Below are positions 24,675 through 35,400 of a stretch of DNA of 64,000 nt, one piece after another; position 1 is the first letter of the stretch, and every line of letters starts with the position of its first letter. Both the position numbers and the translations under genes were made by a program. Under the pieces are notes generated by a model. That model made no database searches. It was not told where the DNA came from and saw nothing but the letters and a program-made list of their open reading frames with translations. Where the stretch lies: the NCBI GenBank assembly GCA_946800325.1, contig OX326959.1, forward strand, positions 44,329,566-44,393,565, given 5' to 3'. This DNA is from Luzula sylvatica (taxonomy: Eukaryota > Streptophyta > Magnoliopsida > Poales > Juncaceae).

Positions 24675-25961
24675 TTAATGGTGCGTTCCGAACCGGTTCT
24701 CAAGATGAACGTAAAGATCGGCAAATTGACGATCCACGTTCTCAAGCATCCGTGCTTCAGATACACGAAACGCATCATGCATTGCTCTTCCGTGTTGCTC
24801 CATGCGCTCATCCATTTCGTCGAGCATCTCCTTCACATAGTCAAACCTCTTATCATCCCGTTCCGTTTGGGCATTTGAGGATTCCCCCTTTCCCACATTC
24901 CTCTTTCGTTTGGGAGCCGGTTCTTCACCGCTTTCATCGGTATTGGTTGGGTCGACGTTGTCCTCTTCCTCGTCCAAGGTGTTGCCCTTCGTCCATCGGG
25001 TAGGATCGCGGGGAAGGTGATACGCCACCGCATCCTTTGCGGAGTCAATAATCCATCCTAGGATGCTCGGCGAATACCGATATCCAAACCGTCGGAGGTT
25101 TGCATCGGATGCGAGGTTGATTGGTGATTTCGGTCGAAAATCCCAATCGCTCAGTGGTATCTCAATACCTTGGAGTTCCATCATACGGGCAATCAATGTT
25201 TCGTATGGCAATGACGCGTTCTTATGACTCATTACACTTTCCATGTGGCTTGTGATGAGAAAGGGCACGTGGATGGGTAGTTGATCCTTGTACCACATGC
25301 GATGCAAGAGTATAATATCCCTCTGTTCGAGATTCATCTTAAATTTTTCTGAGGGAGTGAGAATGTTATTACCGATGGCCCATATAAACTGTTCATGGGC
25401 GGCCAAGTGAGATGCCCCTTGCCCAGGTCTGATACCCGTGATGGCAGCTTCGATTCTCGCCTTGCGAGTGTCGTAGATTTTCTCTCCGTCGTCCCTTAGT
25501 CCGAGCAAAACATTCAAGTTTTTGATAGAGATTTCGACATCTTCACCGAGGATGTATGACGTTACCTTTTCTTCGTCACGGTGGAATTCAGCGTTTGCGT
25601 AAAATAGTCGTGTGATTACATCATACGATTTGACGTTTAGGCATGCTAAATTCGCGAATCCCCATTGACGTTCGATTTCCTCGACTTTGTCGAGGAGGTG
25701 ATGTATGTTTGGCGGAAAATCGTAGTAGTAGCATGGAGCAATTGGTCTCTTGGATACCCATTCATGGAAAAGGATACCAGCCTCCGGAGTTCGAAACAGA
25801 TGCTCGTTGTTTGGGTCAGAGAAATCGTATTCACTTTGAATGCGTTCTTCGAGAGTAGGCTTCTTGGCCGCTTGCTTCATTCTTCGTTGCGCGTTCGTAC
25901 TCTCGCCTACTGTCTTCTTCCCCATTGCCTTAGCTTTCGATCTCGAGTTTGAGGCGTCCAT
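24675..25961 (-). CDS. ORF2 of the retrotransposon, 428 aa, putative plant transposon protein type
   Basis: An intact ORF between Gag and the 3' LTR, on the same strand as Gag. The N-terminus is basic (residues 1-38). Residues about 60-310 form a globular domain resembling the Pfam 'putative plant transposon protein' group, with the signature RLFYANAEF (118-126) followed by VTSYILGEDVEISIKNLNVL (133-152) and LLHRMWYKDQLPIHVPFLIT (218-237). An acidic Glu/Asp stretch (330-348) is followed by a basic KRKR (351-354), a nuclear-localisation-like motif. The C-terminal ~60 residues look like an amphipathic helix or coiled coil (MLDEMDERMEQHGRAMHDAF). There is no retroviral catalytic motif and no membrane segment. 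ATG at 25961 is preceded, across ~900 bp of non-coding sequence, by the stop of Gag. The function is unknown; structural or nucleic-acid-binding roles are only inference. The domain call is from memory of family patterns. Confidence 0.75.
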   Translation of the reverse strand: MDASNSRSKAKAMGKKTVGESTNAQRRMKQAAKKPTLEERIQSEYDFSDPNNEHLFRTPEAGILFHEWVSKRPIAPCYYYDFPPNIHHLLDKVEEIERQWGFANLACLNVKSYDVITRLFYANAEFHRDEEKVTSYILGEDVEISIKNLNVLLGLRDDGEKIYDTRKARIEAAITGIRPGQGASHLAAHEQFIWAIGNNILTPSEKFKMNLEQRDIILLHRMWYKDQLPIHVPFLITSHMESVMSHKNASLPYETLIARMMELQGIEIPLSDWDFRPKSPINLASDANLRRFGYRYSPSILGWIIDSAKDAVAYHLPRDPTRWTKGNTLDEEEDNVDPTNTDESGEEPAPKRKRNVGKGESSNAQTERDDKRFDYVKEMLDEMDERMEQHGRAMHDAFRVSEARMLENVDRQFADLYVHLENRFGTHH

Positions 25962-26139
25962 GGCTGTCGTTGAAGATTTTAGTTTTTCTGAGAGAGAGAG
26001 AGTTTTGGAAGAGAGACAAGGAGAGAGAATGAAGGGGGGCTAAGTAACTGATGAAATTGTGTCCCTTCAAGTCACGCCGTAAGGGAAAAAGGGGCCATCA
26101 CATCCATTGAATGCAGTCGGTTGCATGTGGACGAAGAGT

Positions 26140-26695
26140 TATTACGACGCGTCCGTTCGAACGCACTTCTCAAGTGCGTTGGAACGCATTCATGTCTGAG
26201 AAAGGCGCTATTTTGGGTTTTTAAGTTGTATCTGGGAAGTTGTTAAGTCCGTTCGAACGGACTCCTATGTGCGTTAGAACGCACACACAACTGAGAAGAG
26301 GCGCCAGAATATGAAACGGCGCGAGTGTAAGGGTTTGAAGTAGGTTCGCTGAATGAGGCATGTGCGTTCGAACGCATTATTTGTTCGTTCGAACGCACTG
26401 AACACTGTTGACACTAAGAGTCGGCGCCAAAGGATGATCCGGCGCCATAATCCTATAATTCATTTTTCCGTTCGGAACACATTCAGTTGTACGTTCGAAC
26501 GCACTTGATCCTGGTAGGAAAATTGGATGGCGCCATGATTTAACTGTGACTTTGGATCTTATAGTCCAGTTGTCCGTTTCGAACGCATTTTAGTCCGTTC
26601 TACCGGACTTGAGACTGTTAAGAGGGTATTTGGTGACTTCATTTGTCCGTTCCGAACGCACATGTTTTTCGTTCGAACGGACTGGTTCCTGAGAT
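26140..26695. repeat. Internal palindrome array between Gag and ORF2
   Basis: The same motif class as in the LTR U3 (CGTTCGAACGCAC, AAGTCCGTTCGAACGGACT, GTGCGTTCGAACGCATT and others) recurs here about ten times. On the element strand this is just upstream of ORF2. Two more sites lie near 24296-24340. Between them sit repeats of GGCGCCA (for example 26302, 26414, 26442 and 26529). Confidence 0.75.
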
Positions 26696-26891
26696 GTGAT
26701 CACTGGACTGAATTCGTGATTTATTTACCGAGACAAGTGTTCTAATGTAATCCTCTATTAACACTTGTGAGGTAGCTACATGAGACTCGACCAATTTGGC
26801 TAGAATTTAATTTAGCCCATTTCCTATACTCTGCTTACATATTTGGCTTAAGGTGTGGGATACTAAGGAGTATAGTTTTTCAAGTTAGGGC

Positions 26892-29246
26892 TTAAGCCCT
26901 AGGAGGTCCTATACCGAAAGACGTAGAGGGACCCATCGAGTGACGATCTTTACGCATCCATATTGAGTTTGACGTTAATTTTGGATTGCGAAGATCACAA
27001 CTTGTTGAGACATGACCAATTTTGCAACAATAGTTACACAATGCTACGGTGGGCTTATTTGTGGGTGTGGTACTCTTCACAAAATAGTCCGAGAGTTGAT
27101 TCGGATTACTTCTCTTAGAAGTTATCGATTTTGGCATTTGATAAAGGTTATTTGATTTAAATTTATTTTGCTTAAAATTATTTTGTTTAAATTGTTTACG
27201 TGTGTTGGTGAAATGTTTGGGAGGCCCTTGTTGATATGAAGCTTCGGTGTAGTTTGTCACTTCATAGAAATACCCATTTGGTCCCCTTTTGAACAAACAA
27301 TCGGTTCTTCCCAAATTAGTATGTCTAGGTTGTGAATTTTGTGTAAAATGATTTTTCCTATAATTATTATTGACACGTTTAGGTTGTTCATTTTTAGCAT
27401 ATTTACCTTTGTTGTAGTCATGGTACATGAAAGCATTTCCATGACTACTTACTTTATTGTTTTCCCATTTAGATTTTTGATTTTGAGATATTGAAAAATC
27501 GGGTTTATTACCGTTATTTTTCTTATATCCTAAACCGGATTTGTCATTTGGCTTTTGTCCTATCAATGACGATCTTAAAACATCATCCAATGAAGGAGGA
27601 CTCAATGCAATATTTGCACAAGCCTTCTTCAGGGATTCATTTTCAACTTTAAGAATTTGAATTTCGACTTTTAGATGAGAAATCTCACCTTTTATGGTTT
27701 GACACTCACACTTTGAAAAACCTTTAAATTCATTTATTTGAGTTTTATATGCCAAAATGGATAGCTCAAGAGAGGCTACCTTATCCTCGAGAGCTTGTGT
27801 TTGGCTCTCAAGTTTACCCTCATTTAGTTGAGAGTTCCCTTCATCTCTAAGAAACTCGTCACAAGATTCGAGTTCTAGTTCGAATGCGGGAGAAAATTTA
27901 GATTTATGTATTGATTCTATGTCAAGCAGAGAGTATGTACGTACCTCATGACATTGGTCATGTGTTGAGCTGATATTGGGAGTAGATGGTTCCGAGTCCA
28001 CAACCATGGGCGTGTGATGTGTAGTAGTTAGACCTCGTTCAATACGAAGAGATTTGATGGCCGCTTCCACTGCGCTCATTAGTGGAGGATCTATCCTTAC
28101 CATGAGTGCAAGGTTTGCGGTGTGTCGACTTGACGGACCATCCGTGTCGGATGATGAGCTTGATCCGTCCGTTTCTCCCCACCTACAATCGACGTTAGCT
28201 TTATATGTCTTTTTCTTATTGATTTCTTTACCTTTGTAGTTTTGACGATTTTCTCGCCCCTTGTCCTCGTATCTTCTTTCGTATCGGGGCTCTCGCCTTT
28301 CCCGATCCTTGTGGTCCTCATTCTTTTTGATCCACCTCGAATTTTTCGGATGGAGAGTCCAACATGACTCCATCATGTGTCCAATTTTCTTGCACCAAAA
28401 GCAATGAAGCTTTAGCCCCTTTTGTTTCCGATTCTCGTTGAATCGCTTCTCGTCCCTTTGCCACTCTAGGAGTCGCAACGTGAGATCATCCATTTCATTG
28501 TCGTCATTGCTTGCATTCAAGGCGGGCAAAGCTACGGTTTTGGAGTGAGGAGAGGGTATGTAGATTCCTTGTTCTTCATCGAGTTGCTTGAGTCGAATCT
28601 CGAAATTTCGGAATTGACTTACCAATTCTTCAGGCGTGAGGTCTTGTGAAGCTACCGCTGTACCTAAAGCTACACGTAAAGATTCCCAACTACGGGGCAT
28701 AGATTGAAGCAATCTAGCAATAATTCTATCATCAGTAAGAGGTGCATTTTGGGTGGCATATCGGGTTTTTAGTACATTGATTTTTGCCCAGATTTTATCA
28801 ACGGACTCTCCCTCAATCATTCGAAGATTGTTGAATTCTTGTTCAAGTCCGATGATATTAGTTCTTCTCATTTGAGATGTACCCTCGTATCTCTCATTGA
28901 GCATACGCCACATTTCATATGAGTTTTCACAATGATCAACTAGCGATCCGATAGAACTAATTACGTTGTTCAGTATTAAGTTTTGAGCGTAAATGTCATT
29001 AGTTCTATCTTCCCTAGTTTGATCAGGGTAGGTTACATTTCCGTCCGTGTCAACCTCTTGGGCCAAGATAAAGCCTCGTAACACTACCTTGTCAAGTCCT
29101 TGGAGAGCGAATGTATTTAGCATGCATTTCTTCCAAGAACTCCAATTGGTTCCATCTAATTCACGTGAGTTTGATATATTTGATTTGGGTACGGTATTTA
29201 TCGGATTTATCGATGAGTTTTGTACAATAGGATTAATTTCGGCCAT
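26892..29246 (-). CDS. Gag polyprotein of a Ty1/copia-type element, 784 aa
   Basis: Capsid/nucleocapsid protein that would form virus-like particles and package the element RNA. Residues about 28-225 match the copia-type Gag (UBN2/Retrotran_gag) pattern: the conserved GTNWSSWKKCML at 32-43, then YEMWRMLNERYEGT (110-123), and ESVDKIWAKINVLK and ESLRVALGTA further on. There are two CCHC zinc knuckles, residues 282-295 (C-x2-C-x4-H-x4-C, CFWCKKIGHMMESC) and 737-750 (CNYCCKIGHVSTSC). Between them lie a charged Arg/Lys/Glu-rich region and a Leu/Glu-rich coiled-coil-like segment (about 470-540). The long Gag with a coiled coil resembles SIRE/Maximus-type elements (inference). The frame ends 35 residues after the second knuckle, exactly where Pol would normally follow. 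The start MAEINPIV lies ~65 bp inside the 5' LTR boundary. Confidence 0.92.
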   Translation of the reverse strand: MAEINPIVQNSSINPINTVPKSNISNSRELDGTNWSSWKKCMLNTFALQGLDKVVLRGFILAQEVDTDGNVTYPDQTREDRTNDIYAQNLILNNVISSIGSLVDHCENSYEMWRMLNERYEGTSQMRRTNIIGLEQEFNNLRMIEGESVDKIWAKINVLKTRYATQNAPLTDDRIIARLLQSMPRSWESLRVALGTAVASQDLTPEELVSQFRNFEIRLKQLDEEQGIYIPSPHSKTVALPALNASNDDNEMDDLTLRLLEWQRDEKRFNENRKQKGLKLHCFWCKKIGHMMESCWTLHPKNSRWIKKNEDHKDRERREPRYERRYEDKGRENRQNYKGKEINKKKTYKANVDCRWGETDGSSSSSDTDGPSSRHTANLALMVRIDPPLMSAVEAAIKSLRIERGLTTTHHTPMVVDSEPSTPNISSTHDQCHEVRTYSLLDIESIHKSKFSPAFELELESCDEFLRDEGNSQLNEGKLESQTQALEDKVASLELSILAYKTQINEFKGFSKCECQTIKGEISHLKVEIQILKVENESLKKACANIALSPPSLDDVLRSSLIGQKPNDKSGLGYKKNNGNKPDFSISQNQKSKWENNKVSSHGNAFMYHDYNKGKYAKNEQPKRVNNNYRKNHFTQNSQPRHTNLGRTDCLFKRGPNGYFYEVTNYTEASYQQGPPKHFTNTRKQFKQNNFKQNKFKSNNLYQMPKSITSKRSNPNQLSDYFVKSTTPTNKPTVALCNYCCKIGHVSTSCDLRNPKLTSNSIWMRKDRHSMGPSTSFGIGPPRA

Positions 29247-29295
29247 TTGATCGTTAAGTACAAGTTATCCCTACTACTCAAAGAGATGGTTAGTA

Positions 29296-29313
29296 CCTTG
29301 CTCTGATACCAAT
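29296..29313 (-). promoter_or_regulatory. Primer-binding site (initiator Met-tRNA type)
   Basis: Next to the 5' LTR the minus strand reads ATTGGTATCAGAGCAAGG. The core TGGTATCAGAGC matches the 3' end complement of plant initiator methionine tRNA used by copia elements. A 2-nt spacer separates it from the LTR. Confidence 0.9.
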
Positions 29314-30719
29314 TGTTGGTTAATTCTAACCTAGAGGGGGGTAAATTTGGCAATCTAACTTACACTTAGTTTAGATTTAAACCTAATTTACGGTGCGGAA
29401 TAAATAATAATTTAGATGATAAAGATGATACCGTACAAACACTTTGACACAAGATGTTTGTTTACGAAGTTCGGTAGGTGGTTGCTTTGTAGCTTTAACT
29501 CACCCTTTACTCGCTTAATTGACCGACTCAATTATTTGCGAGTACCTACGTCTCCGGGAATGCCTTGTGCCTCTTTTTGGCTTTCGATTGACTTCCAACT
29601 CAACTCGATTACAAGGATTTGCCTAGATCGATTTACACGCTTCTATCGATCTATAGCTTAGGCTCTTTACAATTTGTTGCACTAGCCTATTACACTTTTT
29701 CACTAATCGAGCTACAACGTGATCGGTCACGTGAGTGGGATACGATTAGTGGAGAATATCGAAAGTAGATCAACGATCTAAAGAGGTTTCTCAAGCTATC
29801 AATGGATATAGAAAATCACAGCTTAGGGTTTCTCTCTCTTTAGGTTTGAAAGTTTGAAATTGAGGAAGTGAGAGAGAGAGACCCATGAAGGATTCTATTT
29901 ATACTCTCTATAGAAATCCTTCAGAAAACTTGTAGTGCGTTCGAACGCATACAGTCCGTTCAGAACGCACTTGAAGTTTGCACTAGCCGTTTCAAAATAA
30001 CGTGCAAGTACATCTTGGGTCCGTTCGAACGGACAATGTCCGTTCGTAACAGACTCAATTATACATAGCATTTTGCGTTCACAGGAACAAGAGTCCGTTC
30101 AACGCACTGAAAAGTGGGTGAACGGATTCCAGGTTGTCCGTTCGAACGCACATGTGTGTTCGTTCGAACGCATACATCCCTGTGACATTTTCCGTTCACA
30201 GGAATGATTGTCCGTTCAACGCACTCAGAAGGTGGGTGAATGGATTCTAATTATCCGTTCGAACGGACATGATTGTTCGTTCGAACGCACACATCCCTGT
30301 GACACGTTTGGTTCTAATCAAGCTTTAAAGTTTTGATATTTAGCAAGTCCGTTCTGAACGGACTTTGAGTTCGTTCAGAACGCACTTCCTGCTTGACTGA
30401 ACTCTTTGTTATTTTGAACATGATTTTACTTGAGTTCTACTAGGTTTGTACCTATGGTTTATTTGTGGCGTATCCCACTCACGGAAGGCTTCAACATCTT
30501 GAGTCTTGATGTATTCCAATGGCCTTCCTTGTGTTCTTCTTTTCTTGTTTATGTTGAGACTTCATGTCCTGATCCTTGATGTAATCCAATGAAGTCTTCC
30601 TTCACAAGTCCTCCTTCATCTTCGTATCGTACCTATGTTATCCTGCATTTTTCTGGATGTATACATTAGTACGGACAGTGTTTTGAAATAATCAAACTAT
30701 AAGGAAATTTGAACCAACA
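29314..30719 (-). repeat. 5' LTR of the retrotransposon
   Basis: It is 1406 bp, the same length as the other LTR and about 99.7% identical by my reading. The TATA box is at 29896-29903 (minus strand) and the same U3 palindrome array lies at about 29929-30384. As the 5' LTR it would drive the genomic transcript. Confidence 0.93.
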
Positions 30720-31560
30720 AAGTCTAACACCATAAAAAATATTCAATTGTCCTATTTCCTGAAAAATGTCAAAATTGAATTGTTAGCCGAGCAACATACT
30801 CAATTTTCATGTTGTCCGAGAAAAATCCCAAATAAAAGACTAACACACACGAATTTTGATTTTTTGAAAACTTTATTAGGAAATCCAAAAAATAATCCGT
30901 AATGAAAGACTAATTCACACGAATTTTGATTTTTTTTAAATAATATAGTTATTAAGTTGTGAATTCTGTAAATTCTGTAACACGTTATTTTTTAAATAAT
31001 ACAAGAGGTAAAGTCTTCTATTACGGTATTTTTCGGACAACATGAAAATTGTGAATTTTGCTTGTGCTATACTTCAACATTGACATTTTGTAGGAAATAG
31101 GATAACTGAATTTTTTTGAAGGTGTAGACTTCATTTTTTGTATTTTTGTAAAAAGTTTTGAAAAAAAAAAATTGTGTGTGTTAGTCTTCTATTACGGAGT
31201 ATTTTTCGGACAACACGTAAATTGAGTATTTTGCTCATGTTACACTTGTTGATATTTTTCAGGAAATAGTATAATTGAATATTTTTGAAGGTATTATAGC
31301 GTTAACTTTTTTGTATTTTTTCTAAATAAAGAAAAAAATTATAAATTTTCTTGTGTTAGTATTCAATTACTGAGTTTATTGAGGAAACACATGAGAACGT
31401 CTTTTATATATCGATTTTGGCATTTTATTCAATAATATGATAATTAATTTTTTGTAAGGTGTCAAACATCACTTTTTGCAATTTTCAAAAATTTCAGTAA
31501 AACAGAAATTAGATTGTACTAGTCTTTCATCAAACAGTTTTTGAAAGAAAAAGGAGGAGG
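30720..31560. repeat. Remainder of the ~176-bp array, with orientation switch
   Basis: 30720-30955 continues the forward array. After a short unique AT stretch (30956-31010), 31012-31400 contains units in reverse orientation (TTACGGAGTATTTTTCGGAC, GTTACACTT, GGAAATAGTATAATTGAATA). From 31400 the sequence becomes diverged and merges into the kinase downstream flank. 31012-31560 is nearly identical to 61035-61560. Confidence 0.75.
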
Positions 31561-32437
31561 TTCTGAATGTACGGAATTTTTTAAGAAAAAATTGAAAACT
31601 GAGTATTTTTGTATTTTTAGACATCAATAATTATATTTTTTTAACAATGCTACAAAATTGTTTTGGACTTCGTTTTTTCATTTTTTGGAATTTTTAAAAA
31701 GAAATAGAAATTACCATCCGTTAGTTTTCAATTACGAAATTTTTTGAGAAAAAAACTTGAAAAATATGTATATTATATGTAACGAACCCATCGAATTTTT
31801 AACAACATATCACGTATACATCGTTCTATACATAGAAAATATTATGATTACTCTCCACAATACATCAGTATCTTGATATCATCAAAGTGATAAATACGAA
31901 AGTATCATGGATTGGTCTTACTGATCTTGATAAATTATGTATTAACCGTTCAATCAATAAGTCCGTAAAATGGAACTTATAAAAGAAGTATTCATTTCAT
32001 CCATGACCCCTGAAAAAAAAAACTGTCTTTGCAAACTCACAACTATCAATTTGTCATTTATAAACTTATGAAATTTGAGAATTTAAATCAACACCAGTAG
32101 GTTCATCATGTATAGTCTTACGAAAATATTAAGGTCGAAGCGGAACAATGGTACACCCCTAGTAAAAGATCCATCTTTATCCAAATAGAACATCCATAGT
32201 TCCTTGCAAATAAAGAAATTAGCAACATTCAAACTAAAATCTCTCATTAATTGATTAATATCTATTTACATGTGAAATTTTCAAAAAACAACAGTATATA
32301 AATGAAGCAACAAATAAAACTCTTACAATGAAGAAATTAGCAACACTCAAAATCAGAGCCAACTAAGCAATATATTATAAATAACAAAAAAACAGAAATA
32401 AAAAAAATAAAACATAATTGAAAATGAGAAGAATGTC
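31561..32437. other. Downstream flank and 3' UTR region of the kinase gene
   Basis: AT-rich sequence without ORFs, closely matched by 61561-62411. The part nearest the stop codon (about 32150-32437) is probably 3' UTR. No other feature was seen. Confidence 0.5.
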
Positions 32438-35400
32438 TCAATGTTCGCGCTTTAAAGTTGAGAAAAAGTTTGCACCCAACATTTTTTTATGAGTTTCCAT
32501 CGGAAATACCTGTCAAAACAGAAATTTGCAAATTAAGTCCCTGCATGGAGGTCATAACTCACAATGACGAACATATTGATTATTAATAATGCATTGAGAG
32601 TATATAGTATACCTGCTTTCCAATATGATAAAGAATATCTATAATTTCTGAGAAATTTGGTCTCAAAGATGGATCGTATTGCCAGCATTTCTCAAGCAGC
32701 TCTACTAGTTTCGGGTGCGTACCATCGGGAATTAGCGGTCTCAAACCCTAAAATAAATTTTTAATTGATAATCAACTCCACAATAATATTATCAACAAAA
32801 ATCTCAGCAAACCATAAACTCTAAAATTATTATAGACTAAACATTTGTTACCTTTTGAACAATTGAAACAGCTGCTTGAAGAGGTGTTAAATCTTCGTAT
32901 GGGATCTGAGAAACACAATTCAAATTTTTTTTTAAAAAAAAAGACATTTTAAACGCACACACAAATAGAATAAAAAGTACCTTCCCAGTTAGTAACTCCC
33001 AGAGAACAATGCCAAAACTGAAAACATCAGCCTTCTGATCATATGGTTTGTGCTCAATTATCTATATATGTACATTTTCACAATTCAAAAACTCACAATA
33101 AAAAAAATATGTGTTTGTGTGTGTGTGTGTGTGTGTGTGAATATAGTAAATATAAACCTCAGGAGCCATCCAACGATAAGTTCCAGTTTCAGCAGTCATA
33201 ATGCCAGATTGGTCTTTCACACGTGCAACTCCAAAATCAGCCACCTTTACGACCTAACATAATAAAGAAATATACGCATACATAGGCACATTAGTACATA
33301 TATACTTAGTTCCTTTCATATACTTGAGCCTAAACTTGTCATTTTGGGCAATGTGATATACCAGTTTACCAAACTACTATTCAATCTATTGCAATAAAAC
33401 CCTACAATTTTACATTTTGAGCAAGACAGTCCCGAACTACGAAAGAATGAAATATGAGTATATGACCGCATTAAGATTTTTGTAAGTATACCTGTCTTTC
33501 GTCCATGAGAAGATTTGCGGTCTTCAAGTCTCTATGTATAATATTACATTGGTGTAAATAATCCATTCCTTTAGAAATATCTAGGGCAATTCTTATCACA
33601 GCAGGAACTTCAAAAATGCATCTTTGATTGTGAATGAAGTCAAACACGGTTCCTCCATGCATGAATTCTATTAATTTCAAAACCACAAATTAAAAAATGA
33701 TAACTATAAATTTGTCGAGATGTCATCTTATACCTGTGACAATACATAAAACAGGAGGTTTAGTACAAGCACCGATAAATAGCACGACATTCTTGTGGCG
33801 AACCTTTCTGAAATATATAATGCGAATTACTATACACTTTTTGTAATTTATTCCTTTTTTTGGTAGAATAATCAACTAGTATGTATTAAAACTGAGCTTC
33901 AAGAACCTCATAATGTAGATTTCTTGTACAAATTCACGCAGAATCTCAGGGGCAACTATTTCAGGTTTTAATATTTTGATCGCCACATCTTGGCTACAAT
34001 ACGTTCCACGGAAACTAAGACAAAAATTACAAAAATCTCATCCCATTAAAATTGATAAAACAAAATGTCATTAAAGTTTACTAAATAAACTTTGTGCTTA
34101 CAGATCTCCACATGATCCTGAACCGATTTTACCATCGAATTTAAGGAGTCTTGCATCGATTTCCCAATCATCGGTACCATCTGCTGGTATAGGAATTGTG
34201 TTGCTTTGCAATTCATCTAGATCATTTTTTTCTATTTTTGGTATCATTAATTGAGCTGCAATCCATATTTGATTCTGCAAAGAACAAAATAAAAGAAAAT
34301 GTCAGTAACGAAAGCGATCGTTTGTCGGATACCATTCAAAAAAAATAAAAAAATAAAAGAAAAGGAGCGAAGATTAGGCATTACCATAACAGTGGAACCT
34401 TTTTGTTTGGACATTCATAAAAACGTTCATCCTTGTATAATTTTTAATAAGTTTATATGATAAGTATAAATAACCTTTGCCTTGTCAACTTGCTTTTGCA
34501 ATGCAGCCCTAAGAAGGTCAGTTTCCTAAAAATTTCAAACAAAAAAGTTATCGCCTTGGTTTATAATTTCTAAAACAATATTTGCTAATTAGTCCTTACA
34601 AATAAATTTAACTAAAGTAGGGTTTGAAAAAAATTATGAATTAGTTTCTACCTGATAAGGCCAGCCGTCAACTATGAAAATATCCAACGAATATCCATCT
34701 GTAGTAGCAAATGCATGTGCTTCTTGGATATTAAGATTGATATTCGCAAGCAATGAAGTTAACTAAAGAAGAACAAATAAATTTTTAAGGGAAAAAATAA
34801 GAAACAAATATGGTAATATAAAAATGGATTTTTAGAAAAATAATAATAACTTTACCTGAGCGAGCAGTTTTGGCTTATCATCTGAAGAAAAAACGATCTC
34901 ATGCATTGGCCTGTAAAAAACTCAAAATTCTCAGAACAAATTGTAAGATGAAAAAAACATAACTAAATAGATACACACACTTTCACACATAAGAGCATGC
35001 ACAATTAACTATAACGTACCGATTTAAATATGATGAGCTTTGAGGATCCACTTGAATGTTCGAAATGCTCGTAACCTAAATAATTGAAAAATACAAGTCA
35101 ATAGTTAATTAAAGTGGTATAATAAGGTTTAATTGACGCAATGAGATAAATATCAAGGAACATAGATATTCGAGATAATTAGTGTAAGCAGATTAAAGAA
35201 ATTATAAATAATTCCTTCTAATTTAGTTTATTTGAAAGTTTGTTTCTTAAGGGGAAATTATACAGGTCTCCTCTAAATTCCCCCGCACTAATTGATGTGT
35301 ATGTAATTTTAGTGGTAAACCAAACAAATATTGCAAGGCGGTGTGTGGAATTATATTTTTTTATGTGTTAAACGGCTCTATTTACTCATTTAATATCTAC

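Larger units (their letters stand above)
22620..30719 (-). mobile_element. Ty1/copia-type LTR retrotransposon lacking Pol (Gag + ORF2)
   Basis: An 8100-bp element on the minus strand with two 1406-bp LTRs, TG...CA ends and a perfect 5-bp TSD AAGTC (22615-22619 and 30720-30724). The primer-binding site adjoins the 5' LTR and the polypurine tract adjoins the 3' LTR. The internal region carries a Gag ORF and a second ORF, but no protease, integrase, reverse transcriptase or RNase H anywhere. It therefore resembles non-autonomous TR-GAG/LARD-type elements that must be mobilised in trans. I noted four substitutions between the LTRs (for example in 23217-23218, the AACGGAC/AACAGAC site and GGAAGG/GGAATG), so it is young. 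The paralogous site near 56219 is empty (AAGTC once). Confidence 0.93.
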
